From positions 45,132 through 109,131 of the forward strand of contig NZ_LGSI01000071.1 of NCBI RefSeq assembly GCF_001698815.1: a DNA stretch of 64,000 bases, written 5' to 3'. Source of the stretch: Pseudomonas syringae. Lineage in GTDB: Bacteria; Pseudomonadota; Gammaproteobacteria; Pseudomonadales; Pseudomonadaceae. Position 1 is the stretch's first letter. Each line of letters begins with the position of its first letter. The translations under genes were made by a program, and so were the position numbers. The notes under the pieces were generated by a model. The model was not told where the DNA came from, did not search any database, and saw only the letters and a list, made by a program, of their open reading frames with translations. This document shows positions 1 to 8,496 of this stretch, one piece after another.

Positions 1-22
1 GACCGGGCGTTGCGTTTAGAGC

Positions 23-66
23 CCATGACAGGGCGCGGGGCATTTGCATGCGGCGACCTGTCATGG
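23..66. repeat. Inverted repeat downstream of infB
   Basis: Two perfect 10-base arms, CCATGACAGG and CCTGTCATGG, surround a 24-base GC-rich spacer just beyond the infB stop. There is no T-run on the minus-strand side, so it is not a standard intrinsic terminator. In pseudomonads rbfA usually follows infB, but no rbfA start is visible in the 83 bases available. The hairpin may process or stabilise the operon transcript; that is inference. Confidence 0.5.
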
Positions 67-83
67 CTCCGATAGCTCGCGAC

Positions 84-2615
84 TTAGAGGCTGCGAGCCA
101 CTTGGACCTTCTCGAAGACTTCGATCTTGTCACCGACCTTGACGTCGTTGTAGCTCTTGACGCCAATACCGCATTCCATGCCGGCACGAACTTCGGCAGC
201 GTCGTCCTTGAAGCGGCGCAGGGATTCCAGCTCGCCTTCAAAGATAACGATGTCTTCACGCAGAACACGGATTGGACGGTTACGGTGAACAACACCTTCA
301 AGAACCATACAACCGGCAATTGCGCCGAATTTCGGAGAACGGAACACGTCACGCACTTCGGCGATACCCAGGATATTTTCCCGAACGTCGCTGCCAAGCA
401 TACCGGTGAGGGCTTTCTTGACGTCTTCGATGATGTCGTAGATCACGTTGTAGTAACGCATGTCCAGACCTTCCTGCTCGACGATCTTGCGCGCACCAGC
501 ATCGGCACGCACGTTGAAGCCGAACAGAACAGCGTTGGAGGCCAGTGCCAGGTTGGCGTCGCTCTCGGTGATACCACCGACACCGCCACCGACTACGCGC
601 ACTTGCACTTCATCGTTACCCAAGCCGCCCAAGGCGCCCTGCAATGCTTCCAGCGAGCCACGGACATCGGATTTGAGGACGATATTAAGCGTCTTCTTCT
701 CTTCCTGACCCATGTTCTCGAAGATGTTTTCAAGCTTGCCGGCGTGAGCACGGGCCAGTTTGACTTCGCGGAACTTGCCCTGACGGAACATCGCGACTTC
801 TCGCGCTTTCTTCTCGTCAGTCATTACGCTCATCTCGTCGCCAGCGTCCGGCGTGCCATCAAGACCCAGGATTTCGACCGGAATCGATGGACCTGCTTCC
901 TTGATTGACTTGCCATTCTCGTCGAGCATCGCACGGATACGGCCGAAGTTCGAACCTACCAGAACCATGTCGCCTTGACGCAGCGTACCGTCCTGAACCA
1001 GAACAGTCGCGACAGGACCACGGCCCTTGTCCAGACGGGACTCGACCACAACACCACGGCCAGGAGCCGAAGGCGTTGCCTTGAGTTCCAGGACTTCGGC
1101 TTGCAGCAGAACAGCTTCCAGCAGGTCGTCTACACCGGTACCCACTTTCGCGGAAACCGAAACGAACGGCGTATCACCGCCCCACTCTTCGGAAGTCACG
1201 CCGTGAACCGACAACTCGCTACGGATGCGATCGAGATCAGCGCCCGGCTTGTCGATCTTGTTCACTGCAACTACCAATGGAACGCCAGCAGCCTTGGCAT
1301 GCTGAACAGCTTCAATGGTCTGCGGCATCACGCCGTCGTCCGCTGCAACCACCAGGATCACGATATCCGTTGCCTTGGCACCACGAGCACGCATTGCGGT
1401 AAACGCAGCGTGACCCGGGGTGTCGAGGAAGGTGACCATGCCGCGTTCGGTTTCAACGTGGTAGGCACCGATGTGCTGGGTGATGCCGCCGGCTTCGCCT
1501 GCAGCTACCTTGGCACGACGGATATAGTCGAGCAGGGAAGTCTTACCATGGTCGACGTGGCCCATTACGGTCACAACCGGAGCACGGGAGAACGATTCGC
1601 CTTCGAACTTCAGGGACTCGGCCAGGGAATCTTCCAGGGCGTTGTCGCTGACCAGGGTCACTTTGTGGCCCAGCTCTTCAGCAACCAGTTGAGCAGTTTC
1701 CTGATCCAGTACCTGGTTGATGGTGGCTGGAGTACCCAGCTTGAACATGAACTTGATGATTTCAGCAGCCTTGACCGACATCTGCTGGGCAAGATCGCCA
1801 ACAGTGATGGTCTCGCCGATCTTCACTTCACGCACGACAGGGCCGGTTGGGCTCTGGAAACCGTGGGCGTTGCGTTTCTTCAGCTTGGCCTTGCCGCGAC
1901 CACCGCGACGGAAGCTGTCGCTTTCTTCGTCGGTAGTACGTGGCGCAACACGTGGCGCTGGCGCTTTCTCTTTAACAGAGGCGCGATGCGGAGCGTTCTT
2001 GCGATCGCCGTCGCCGCCACGAGCATTTCTGTCATCGCTGCGTGGTTTGTCCGGACGACGCTGTTCGTCACGCTTGCGCGCATCAACAGCTGGGGCCGGA
2101 GCAGGGGCCGCAGAAACAACCGGCGCTTGACGCGCTGGCTCGGAAACTGGAGCGGGAGCCGCTGGCGCTGCAACAGCGTCGGTGGCTGCAGTAGCCCCGG
2201 CAGGCTGGTTGCGTGCGTCTTCTTCGGCGCGGCGCTTGGCTTCTTCTTCAGCCTTTTGACGAGCAGCATTTTCTACTGCGCGGCGTTCGTCCATTTCGCG
2301 TTTACGCTCGGCTTCGATTTCTTCCGGGCTGCGTTGAACGAATACTTTCTTCTTGCGAACTTCAACGCTGATGCTCTTGCTACCAGCAACGCGCAGGGTG
2401 CTCGTGGTTTTGCGCTGCAAAGTGATCTTGCGCGGCTCTTCCACTTTAGCCTTGTGACCGCTTTTCAAATGCGTCAACAGGGCTTGCTTCTCGTTATCGG
2501 TCACAACTTGCTCGGCGGCGGTGTGCGGCAGACCTGCCTCACGCATCTGCTGTAACAGGCGCTCTACCGGTGTGTCGACCACTTTGGCCAGTTCTTTCAC
2601 CGTGACTTGCGTCAT
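84..2615 (-). CDS. infB: Translation initiation factor IF-2
   Basis: IF-2 is the GTPase that places initiator tRNA on the 30S subunit and promotes subunit joining. The 843-residue product starts with the IF2 N-terminal module (MTQVTVKELAKVVDTPVERL), followed by a long charged and Ala/Pro-rich linker to about residue 250. The GTPase domain then shows GHVDHGKT near residue 350, DTPGH and NKID. The C-terminal fMet-tRNA-binding half is complete. Length is normal for Pseudomonas. It is the last visible gene of the rimP-nusA-infB transcription unit and lies 27 bases after nusA. A shorter internal-start form, known in E. coli, cannot be judged here. Confidence 0.98.
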   Translation of the reverse strand: MTQVTVKELAKVVDTPVERLLQQMREAGLPHTAAEQVVTDNEKQALLTHLKSGHKAKVEEPRKITLQRKTTSTLRVAGSKSISVEVRKKKVFVQRSPEEIEAERKREMDERRAVENAARQKAEEEAKRRAEEDARNQPAGATAATDAVAAPAAPAPVSEPARQAPVVSAAPAPAPAVDARKRDEQRRPDKPRSDDRNARGGDGDRKNAPHRASVKEKAPAPRVAPRTTDEESDSFRRGGRGKAKLKKRNAHGFQSPTGPVVREVKIGETITVGDLAQQMSVKAAEIIKFMFKLGTPATINQVLDQETAQLVAEELGHKVTLVSDNALEDSLAESLKFEGESFSRAPVVTVMGHVDHGKTSLLDYIRRAKVAAGEAGGITQHIGAYHVETERGMVTFLDTPGHAAFTAMRARGAKATDIVILVVAADDGVMPQTIEAVQHAKAAGVPLVVAVNKIDKPGADLDRIRSELSVHGVTSEEWGGDTPFVSVSAKVGTGVDDLLEAVLLQAEVLELKATPSAPGRGVVVESRLDKGRGPVATVLVQDGTLRQGDMVLVGSNFGRIRAMLDENGKSIKEAGPSIPVEILGLDGTPDAGDEMSVMTDEKKAREVAMFRQGKFREVKLARAHAGKLENIFENMGQEEKKTLNIVLKSDVRGSLEALQGALGGLGNDEVQVRVVGGGVGGITESDANLALASNAVLFGFNVRADAGARKIVEQEGLDMRYYNVIYDIIEDVKKALTGMLGSDVRENILGIAEVRDVFRSPKFGAIAGCMVLEGVVHRNRPIRVLREDIVIFEGELESLRRFKDDAAEVRAGMECGIGVKSYNDVKVGDKIEVFEKVQVARSL

Positions 2616-2642
2616 GCACTTCTCTCCTCAGGCCGCGCCTAC

Positions 2643-4124
2643 TTACTCGAACCAATGGGCTCGGGCGGCCATGATCAACTTGCCGGCACGAATATCGTCA
2701 ATGCCGTCGATGTCGAGCAGGTCGTCAATAGACTGCTCGGCCAGGTCTTCGCGGGTAACAACGCCGCGCACCGCCAGTTCCATCGCCAAATCCTTGTCCA
2801 TACCCTCAAGCGAGAGCAGGTCTTCGGCCGGATGGGCGTCTGCCAGCTTTTCCTCAGTAGCGATGGCTTTGGTCAACAAACGATCCTTGGCCCGAGCGCG
2901 AAGCTCGTTGACGGTATCTTCGTCAAAGCCGTCGATGTTGAGCATCTCCTCCACCGGTACATAGGCAATCTCTTCCAGGCTGGTGAAGCCTTCATCAACC
3001 AGTACCTGCGCGAGATCTTCGTCGACTTCCAGCTCTTCGATGAAGTTGCGCAGAATGTCGCCGGTCTCTGCTTGCTGCTTAGCCTGGATGTCCGATTCGG
3101 TCATCACGTTCAGGGTCCAGCCAGTCAACTGACTTGCCAGACGAACGTTTTGACCACCGCGACCAATGGCCTGCGCCAGGTTGTCCGCGCCAACGGCGAT
3201 GTCCATTGCATGGGCATCTTCATCAACGATGATTGCCGCGACTTCAGCCGGGGACATCGCGTTGATGACGAACTGCGCCGGGTTATCGTCCCAAAGGACA
3301 ATATCCACTCGCTCGCCGCCCAACTCGCCAGAAACAGCCTGAACGCGCGAACCACGCATGCCGATGCAGGCGCCTTGCGGATCGATTCGTTTGTCCTTGG
3401 AGCGAACAGCGATTTTTGCACGCGAACCCGGGTCACGAGAGGCAGCCATCACCTCTATGAGACCTTCGGCGATTTCCGGAACTTCAATCCGGAAAAGCTC
3501 GATCAGCATCTCTGGCGCAGTACGCGACAGGATCAACTGAGGGCCACGGTTTTCGGTACGGATTTCTTTGAGCAATGCCCGAACACGAACACCTACCCGG
3601 AAAGTTTCCCGCGAAATGATGTCTTCACGTGCCAACAAGGCTTCAGCATTGTTGCCAAGATCAACGATGACATTGTCACGCGTCACTTTTTTAACAGTAC
3701 CGGAAATGATTTCGCCCAAACGCTCACGATAAGCGTCGACGACCTGAGCACGCTCAGCCTCACGGACCTTCTGCACAATGACTTGCTTGGCGGTCTGGGC
3801 TGCGATGCGACCGAATTCGATGGAATCGATCTTCTCTTCAATCAGATCGCCCGCGACGGCACCAGGTTTTTTGGCTTGCGCCTGGTCGACAGCCAATTCG
3901 TAGGCCGGGTCGTCAAGATCTTCGTCTTCGACCACTGTCCAGCGACGGAAAGTCTCGTAGTTACCCGTCTGACGATTGATTTCTACACGCAGTTCAACTT
4001 CATCTTCAAAGCGCTTCTTGGTAGCAGTGGCAAGCGCCAGCTCCAGTGCTTCGAAAATCACTCCTGCCGGAACGCCCTTTTCATTGGACACCGACTCAAC
4101 AACCAGCAGTACTTCTTTGCTCAT
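2643..4124 (-). CDS. nusA: Transcription termination/antitermination factor NusA
   Basis: NusA binds RNA polymerase and nascent RNA and modulates pausing, intrinsic termination and antitermination. The 493-residue protein begins MSKEVLLVVESVSNEKG (N-terminal polymerase-binding domain), continues with S1 and KH RNA-binding domains (GMRGSRVQAV and IGRGGQNVRLASQL are KH motifs) and ends in two helix-hairpin-helix acidic repeats closing with ARAHWFE. The start at MSKEV is preferred over an in-frame ATG 21 bases upstream because it matches the family N-terminus. It sits between rimP and infB, as in most proteobacteria. Confidence 0.97.
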   Translation of the reverse strand: MSKEVLLVVESVSNEKGVPAGVIFEALELALATATKKRFEDEVELRVEINRQTGNYETFRRWTVVEDEDLDDPAYELAVDQAQAKKPGAVAGDLIEEKIDSIEFGRIAAQTAKQVIVQKVREAERAQVVDAYRERLGEIISGTVKKVTRDNVIVDLGNNAEALLAREDIISRETFRVGVRVRALLKEIRTENRGPQLILSRTAPEMLIELFRIEVPEIAEGLIEVMAASRDPGSRAKIAVRSKDKRIDPQGACIGMRGSRVQAVSGELGGERVDIVLWDDNPAQFVINAMSPAEVAAIIVDEDAHAMDIAVGADNLAQAIGRGGQNVRLASQLTGWTLNVMTESDIQAKQQAETGDILRNFIEELEVDEDLAQVLVDEGFTSLEEIAYVPVEEMLNIDGFDEDTVNELRARAKDRLLTKAIATEEKLADAHPAEDLLSLEGMDKDLAMELAVRGVVTREDLAEQSIDDLLDIDGIDDIRAGKLIMAARAHWFE

Positions 4125-4183
4125 CGTACGCCTCGCCTTTCGCAAGCCATTGGATCCGCGGGATCCGCAGTATCTGGCACGTC

Positions 4184-4642
4184 TCAGTCAAACGTGGGAA
4201 TAATGTTGGCCTTGTCGATCAGATCGATCGGCAACAGATACTCGTGGTCTTCTACATGCACCACGACATCCTGTTCCTCCACCCCGCGGAGAAGGCCCTG
4301 AAAGTTGCGTCGACCATCGAAAGGCGAGCGCAGCTTGATCTTCACTTGTTCACCGGCAAATTTTGCAAACTGCTCAAGAGTGAACAGTGGGCGTTCCATG
4401 CCAGGCGAGGAAACTTCAAGGGTGTATTCAGCAGCAATCGGATCTTCAACATCCAGAACGCCGCTGACCTGACGGCTCACGATGGCGCAATCGTCCACCA
4501 GCACACCGCCCTCTTTATCGATATAAATACGCAACATTGAGTGGCGACCTTGAGCCGAAAACTCAATGCCCCAGCATTCATAGCCTAGGGCCACGACCAC
4601 CGGGGCCAGCAAGGCCTGCAACTGTTCTAGCTTGCTCGACAC
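4184..4642 (-). CDS. rimP: Ribosome maturation factor RimP
   Basis: RimP assists 30S subunit maturation. The 152-residue product has the family pattern: VVVALGYECWGIEF near the N-terminus, then LRIYIDKEGGVLVDDC, and the C-terminal Sm-like domain with SPGMERPLFT. I chose the GTG start (VSSKLEQLQ) because a GAGGGGG ribosome-binding site sits about 6 bases before it; an in-frame ATG 18 bases upstream would leave that site inside the gene. It is the first protein gene of the rimP-nusA-infB unit and lies below the initiator tRNA and several hairpins. Confidence 0.95.
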   Translation of the reverse strand: MSSKLEQLQALLAPVVVALGYECWGIEFSAQGRHSMLRIYIDKEGGVLVDDCAIVSRQVSGVLDVEDPIAAEYTLEVSSPGMERPLFTLEQFAKFAGEQVKIKLRSPFDGRRNFQGLLRGVEEQDVVVHVEDHEYLLPIDLIDKANIIPTFD

Positions 4643-4665
4643 CTGAACCCCCTCGTGCATGCTTT

Positions 4666-4694
4666 AAAAATAAAAAAATGGGCGAAGAGCCCAT
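4666..4694 (-). terminator. Intrinsic terminator-like hairpin before rimP
   Basis: On the minus strand the stem ATGGGC/GCCCAT with a 5-base loop is followed by TTTTTTTA, a strong intrinsic terminator form. It lies only about 25 bases upstream of the rimP start, so transcripts from the tRNA-fMet side must read through it or rimP needs its own start. Confidence 0.7.
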
Positions 4695-4702
4695 CCATGA
4701 AA

Positions 4703-4721
4703 ACGCCGTCGAAAGCGGCGT
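4703..4721 (-). terminator. Second hairpin between tRNA-fMet and rimP
   Basis: Perfect 6-bp stem ACGCCG/CGGCGT with a 7-base loop, followed on the minus strand by TTTTC. The T-run is short, so it is a weaker terminator or a pausing/processing hairpin. It lies between two better terminator-like hairpins. Confidence 0.45.
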
Positions 4722-4740
4722 CATAAACTGTCCAGCTAAC

Positions 4741-4762
4741 AAAAAGCCCCTAAAAAGGGGCT
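4741..4762 (-). terminator. Terminator downstream of tRNA-fMet
   Basis: Stem AGCCCC/GGGGCT with a TAAAAA-type loop, followed on the minus strand by a T-run. It begins about 10 bases beyond the CCA end of the initiator tRNA and probably ends or attenuates that transcript before rimP. Confidence 0.75.
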
Positions 4763-4772
4763 CCGCTAAAAC

Positions 4773-4849
<77 letters not shown>

Positions 4850-4911
4850 ACAAAGCTGGGGCGGAAGTATACGGCTGATCCCTTACAGGGTCAATCGAAC
4901 ATCCACCTACA

Positions 4912-4935
4912 AGAAAGCCCGCTAATGCGGGCTGC
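4912..4935 (-). terminator. Terminator-like hairpin after tRNA-Leu
   Basis: Stem AGCCCGC/GCGGGCT with a 4-base loop, followed on the minus strand by TTTCTTG. It lies 10 bases after the tRNA-Leu CCA end and separates the leucine and initiator tRNAs. Confidence 0.65.
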
Positions 4936-4944
4936 CCTGATAAT

Positions 4945-5030
4945 TGGTACCGAGAAGGGGACTCGAACCCCTACACCCATTGGGCACAACCACCTCAAGG
5001 TTGCGTGTCTACCAATTCCACCACCTCGGC
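4945..5030 (-). tRNA. tRNA-Leu (GAG)
   Basis: An 86-nt class II tRNA beginning GCCGAGGTGGTGGAATTGG on the minus strand. The anticodon loop TTGAGGT sits between CAACC and GGTTG, giving anticodon GAG. There is a long variable arm, a T-arm GGTTCGAGTCC and an encoded CCA. It lies just downstream of secG, the usual arrangement in pseudomonads. Confidence 0.97.
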
Positions 5031-5072
5031 AATACAACGTTGACAGCCTCGAAATCACTGCCTGTTGAAACT

Positions 5073-5453
5073 TTACTTCTTCTCTGGGGCTTGAGGTATG
5101 TCAGCTGGTACTACCGCTGGCTTTTGCCCTTCGAGAACCGGAACATCATCTGCTGCCGGCTTTTGCTTCACTTCCATTACTGCTGGATCTGGCAAACCTA
5201 CTTGAGTCAGCTGTTGAGCTTTCTCTTTAGCAAAGTAACCTAACCCCAAGCTGGTTATGAAAAAAGCTGCGGCGAGTATAGCAGTAAACTTACTAAGAAA
5301 GGTAGAGGAACCTTGGCTTCCGAATACAGTATTTGATGCACCTGCTCCGAATGACGCGCCTGCGTCCGCACCTTTACCCTGCTGCAGCAATACCAGGGCG
5401 ACAACACCCAGAGCGCCCAACAGATGAAAAACGACTACGACTGTTTCCAGCAT
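5073..5453 (-). CDS. secG: Preprotein translocase subunit SecG
   Basis: SecG is the small non-essential subunit of the SecYEG inner-membrane channel. The 126-residue product starts MLETVVVVFHLLGALGVVALVLLQQGKGADAG, the family signature including the QQGKGADAG loop, and has two hydrophobic segments (about 3-22 and 50-72). The rest is a Lys/Pro-rich tail. The start at MLETV is chosen over an upstream in-frame ATG that would overlap tpiA and break the family N-terminus. The gap to tpiA is 4 bases, so the two are probably co-transcribed. Confidence 0.95.
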   Translation of the reverse strand: MLETVVVVFHLLGALGVVALVLLQQGKGADAGASFGAGASNTVFGSQGSSTFLSKFTAILAAAFFITSLGLGYFAKEKAQQLTQVGLPDPAVMEVKQKPAADDVPVLEGQKPAVVPADIPQAPEKK

Positions 5454-5457
5454 TTTT

Positions 5458-6213
5458 TCAGTTTCCCGCGGCGCGACAGATCGCACCGAACTCATCTGCA
5501 TTCAGGGACGCTCCACCAATGAGCCCCCCATCGATATCCGGCATGCTGAACAGTTCGACCGCATTGGCCGCCTTCACGCTGCCGCCATAAAGAAGTCGCA
5601 CGCCTTGTGCGACCTCAGCATTCTCTTTCGCCAGTTGTGCACGAATAGCGGCGTGCACATCCTGCGCCTGTTGAGGCGAAGCAGTCAGCCCGGTGCCAAT
5701 GGCCCAGACCGGCTCGTAAGCAATTACCGCATTGACCAGAGCGTCAATACCCAGCGCTTCAATGACACTGCCAAGCTGCTGCCCGACAACTGCAAGCGTT
5801 TCGCCAGCTTCGCGCTCTTCGCGGGTTTCGCCAATGCACAGCACGGGCGTAAGACCACTTGCCTGAGCGGCAGCGAACTTGCGAATCAGAACCTCATTGC
5901 CTTCGCCCATAATCTGGCGACGCTCCGAATGACCCACAAGCACCAGACTGCAACCTGCATCAGCCAGCTGACTCGGCGATACTTCACCGGTCAACGCACC
6001 CTGCCCTGCTTCGTGGGCGCAATTCTGCGCACCAACAGGAATCGACTTGCCTTGCAAACCATCAATCACCAGATTGATGTGCAGACTCGACGGAAATACC
6101 GCGACATCAACACCGCCAGGGAGAGCCTGTGCAGCAAGGCCCTCAATCAGCTCAGCGACGCTGGCGCGGGTACCGTGCATCTTCCAGTTACCAGCTACCA
6201 TAGGGCGACGCAT
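5458..6213 (-). CDS. tpiA: Triosephosphate isomerase
   Basis: Interconverts dihydroxyacetone phosphate and glyceraldehyde 3-phosphate. The 251-residue TIM barrel carries the substrate Lys in NWKMHG, the electrophilic His in VGHSERR and the catalytic Glu in AYEPVWAIGTG; the phosphate-binding segment YGGSVKAAN is present. All active-site residues are intact and the length is normal. It follows glmM by 66 bases and precedes secG by 4. Confidence 0.98.
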   Translation of the reverse strand: MRRPMVAGNWKMHGTRASVAELIEGLAAQALPGGVDVAVFPSSLHINLVIDGLQGKSIPVGAQNCAHEAGQGALTGEVSPSQLADAGCSLVLVGHSERRQIMGEGNEVLIRKFAAAQASGLTPVLCIGETREEREAGETLAVVGQQLGSVIEALGIDALVNAVIAYEPVWAIGTGLTASPQQAQDVHAAIRAQLAKENAEVAQGVRLLYGGSVKAANAVELFSMPDIDGGLIGGASLNADEFGAICRAAGN

Positions 6214-6279
6214 GCTGTACCTCGTCGGTCAAAGTGGGCGCAGATGTTACCCAACAGTTTCAACACTGGCAAGCCGAAA

Positions 6280-7620
6280 TCAGGCGCAAACTTCTGCAAC
6301 CAGCTTTGCAAGCTCGTCAGCATAGGCACGAACCTGAGCCTCATCCTCACCTTCAACCATCACGCGAACCAGTGGCTCAGTGCCCGACTTGCGCAAAAGC
6401 ACGCGACCACGACCGGCCATTGCGTCAGTTACACGCTGGCAAGCCTCCTTGACCGCAGGATGCTCTACCGGGTTCACACCGCCTTCAAATCTTACATTGA
6501 CCAGCACTTGCGGGCATTTACGCAACGCCTGGCGAGCCTCTCCCAGACTTTGATTGCTGCGACGCAGAGCCAGAAGCACTTGCAACGCAGCAATAATCGC
6601 ATCACCGGTCGTCGTGTGCTGGAAGCAGACGATATGGCCTGAGTTTTCACCACCCACTTGCCAGTTACGCTCTTGCAGCTCAGCGATGACATAACGATCG
6701 CCTACATTCGCCCGCACGAACGGAATATTCAGCTCGCCCAAGGCCAACTCAAGCCCAAGATTACTCATCAGCGTGCCGACCACGCCGCCCTGAAGGCGAC
6801 CTCGCTCGTGAAGATCACGGGCAATGATGAACAGCAGGTCATCGCCATCGACGATGGCACCGGTGTGGTCGACCATCAGGACACGGTCGCCGTCGCCGTC
6901 AAAACCGATGCCCAGATCAGCATGCTCAGCAAGGACCGCAGCCTGAAGCGCGCCCATATGGGTAGAACCGCAATCCTTGTTGATATTCAGCCCGTCAGGC
7001 TGAGCCGACAGAACGGTCACCTGAGCGCCCAGCTCGCGAAACACGTTGGGCGCAACCTTGTAGGTCGCGCCATGAGCACAATCGATGACTAGCTTGAGCC
7101 CGGCAAAGTCAGTACTTGAGGGCACGCTGCTTTTGCAAAATTCAATGTAGCGACCTGCAGCGTCATTGATACGCGAGACCTTGCCGAGCTTTTCCGACTC
7201 GACGACGGTCATGGGTGTATCCAGCAGCTCTTCGATCATCATCTCGATCTCGTCAGGCAGCTTGGTGCCCTGCCCCGAGAAAAACTTGATGCCGTTGTCG
7301 TAATGCGGATTGTGCGAGGCGCTGATCACGATACCTGCTTCAGCGTGAAAGGTACGCGTCAGATAGGCAATCGCCGGCGTCGGCATTGGCCCAAGCAGCA
7401 TGACGTCTGCACCTGCAGCCGACAGGCCTGCTTCCAGAGCCGATTCAAACATGTAACCGGAAATTCTTGTGTCTTTGCCGACCAGGATTCGACAGGCGCC
7501 AAGGCGGCGAAACGCCATACCCGCAGCCCAACCCAGTCTCAGCATGAAATCGGGAGTAATCGGAAACTGCCCCACTCGGCCACGAATGCCGTCTGTTCCA
7601 AAGTATTTTTTGGTAGTCAT
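6280..7620 (-). CDS. glmM: Phosphoglucosamine mutase
   Basis: Converts glucosamine 6-phosphate to glucosamine 1-phosphate on the way to UDP-GlcNAc for peptidoglycan and LPS. The 446-residue protein starts MTTKKYFGTDGIRGRVG. The phosphoserine loop is ISASHNPHYDNG, the metal-binding loop is DGDGDR, the sugar-binding loop GGENSGH follows, and the phosphate-binding loop RKSGTEPLVRVM lies near the C-terminus. It lies 16 bases after folP, an arrangement common to gamma-proteobacteria. Confidence 0.98.
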   Translation of the reverse strand: MTTKKYFGTDGIRGRVGQFPITPDFMLRLGWAAGMAFRRLGACRILVGKDTRISGYMFESALEAGLSAAGADVMLLGPMPTPAIAYLTRTFHAEAGIVISASHNPHYDNGIKFFSGQGTKLPDEIEMMIEELLDTPMTVVESEKLGKVSRINDAAGRYIEFCKSSVPSSTDFAGLKLVIDCAHGATYKVAPNVFRELGAQVTVLSAQPDGLNINKDCGSTHMGALQAAVLAEHADLGIGFDGDGDRVLMVDHTGAIVDGDDLLFIIARDLHERGRLQGGVVGTLMSNLGLELALGELNIPFVRANVGDRYVIAELQERNWQVGGENSGHIVCFQHTTTGDAIIAALQVLLALRRSNQSLGEARQALRKCPQVLVNVRFEGGVNPVEHPAVKEACQRVTDAMAGRGRVLLRKSGTEPLVRVMVEGEDEAQVRAYADELAKLVAEVCA

Positions 7621-7636
7621 CGCTGCTCCATCATTC

Positions 7637-8488
7637 TTATTCGGCCGCTTCTACAGCGGCGATCATGCGCACCACATCAACCGTCTCGGCGACATCATGC
7701 ACACGTAAAATTCTTGCGCCCTTGGTCATGGCCAACGCTGCCAGCGCCAGACCTCCGAAAAGACGCTCGCCCACAGGCCGAGCCAACGCACCGCCGATCA
7801 TGCTCTTGCGTGAGACACCAACCAACAGCGGACGTCCCAAGGCATGCAGCTCTTGCATATGTTTGAAGAGACTCAGGTTGTGGTCGAGGCTTTTCGCGAA
7901 GCCAAACCCCGGATCAAGAATGATGCGCTCGTTCGGTATGCCGACAGCTGCGCACTGCGCCATACGCTCCAGCAAGAACGCGCTGACTTCACCCACCAGA
8001 TCCTCATAGTGCGGATTGTCCTGCATGTCGCCAGGCTCACCGCGCATATGCATCAGGCATACGGGAAGGCCGGTCGCAGCGGCAGCATCAAGTGCCCCCT
8101 CGCGACGCAGCGAACGCACATCATTGATAAGTCCGGCGCCGAGACGCGCCGTCTCGCGAATTACCGCAGGCGTGGATGTATCTACGGAAATAATGACATC
8201 CAGCTCGCGATGCAACGCCTCGACGACCGGAGCGACCCGCTCAAGCTCTTCAAGGGGAGATACGGAGCGTGCGCCGGGTCTCGTAGACTCGCCACCCACG
8301 TCGATAAGCGTTGCGCCAGCAGCAACCATCGCCTCGGCATGACGCAATGCGGCGTCCAGACGATTGTAGCGACCGCCATCCGAAAACGAATCAGGGGTAG
8401 CGTTCAGGATTCCCATCACGTGCGTATGGGATAAATCAAGAACCCGGTTGCCACAAGGCAACCGGGTCGGGTACAGCACAGAAGTCAT
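7637..8488 (-). CDS. folP: Dihydropteroate synthase
   Basis: Condenses p-aminobenzoate with dihydropterin pyrophosphate in folate synthesis and is the sulfonamide target. The 283-residue TIM barrel shows the conserved GILNATPDSFSDGG loop, IDVGGESTRPGA, the pterin-binding DPGFGFAKS segment, and GVSRKS. It starts 8 bases after ftsH in the ftsH-folP-glmM gene string. No truncation or unusual insertion is visible. Confidence 0.97.
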   Translation of the reverse strand: MTSVLYPTRLPCGNRVLDLSHTHVMGILNATPDSFSDGGRYNRLDAALRHAEAMVAAGATLIDVGGESTRPGARSVSPLEELERVAPVVEALHRELDVIISVDTSTPAVIRETARLGAGLINDVRSLRREGALDAAAATGLPVCLMHMRGEPGDMQDNPHYEDLVGEVSAFLLERMAQCAAVGIPNERIILDPGFGFAKSLDHNLSLFKHMQELHALGRPLLVGVSRKSMIGGALARPVGERLFGGLALAALAMTKGARILRVHDVAETVDVVRMIAAVEAAE

Positions 8489-8496
8489 GTCAGACC

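Noticed and set aside
1..83. Start of rbfA after infB
   Set aside because: The minus-strand frame beginning MTGRRMQMPRALSW does not resemble RbfA; only an inverted repeat is visible.
975..2555. Open frame of 526 codons opposite infB
   Set aside because: Antisense shadow with no motif; infB is certain.
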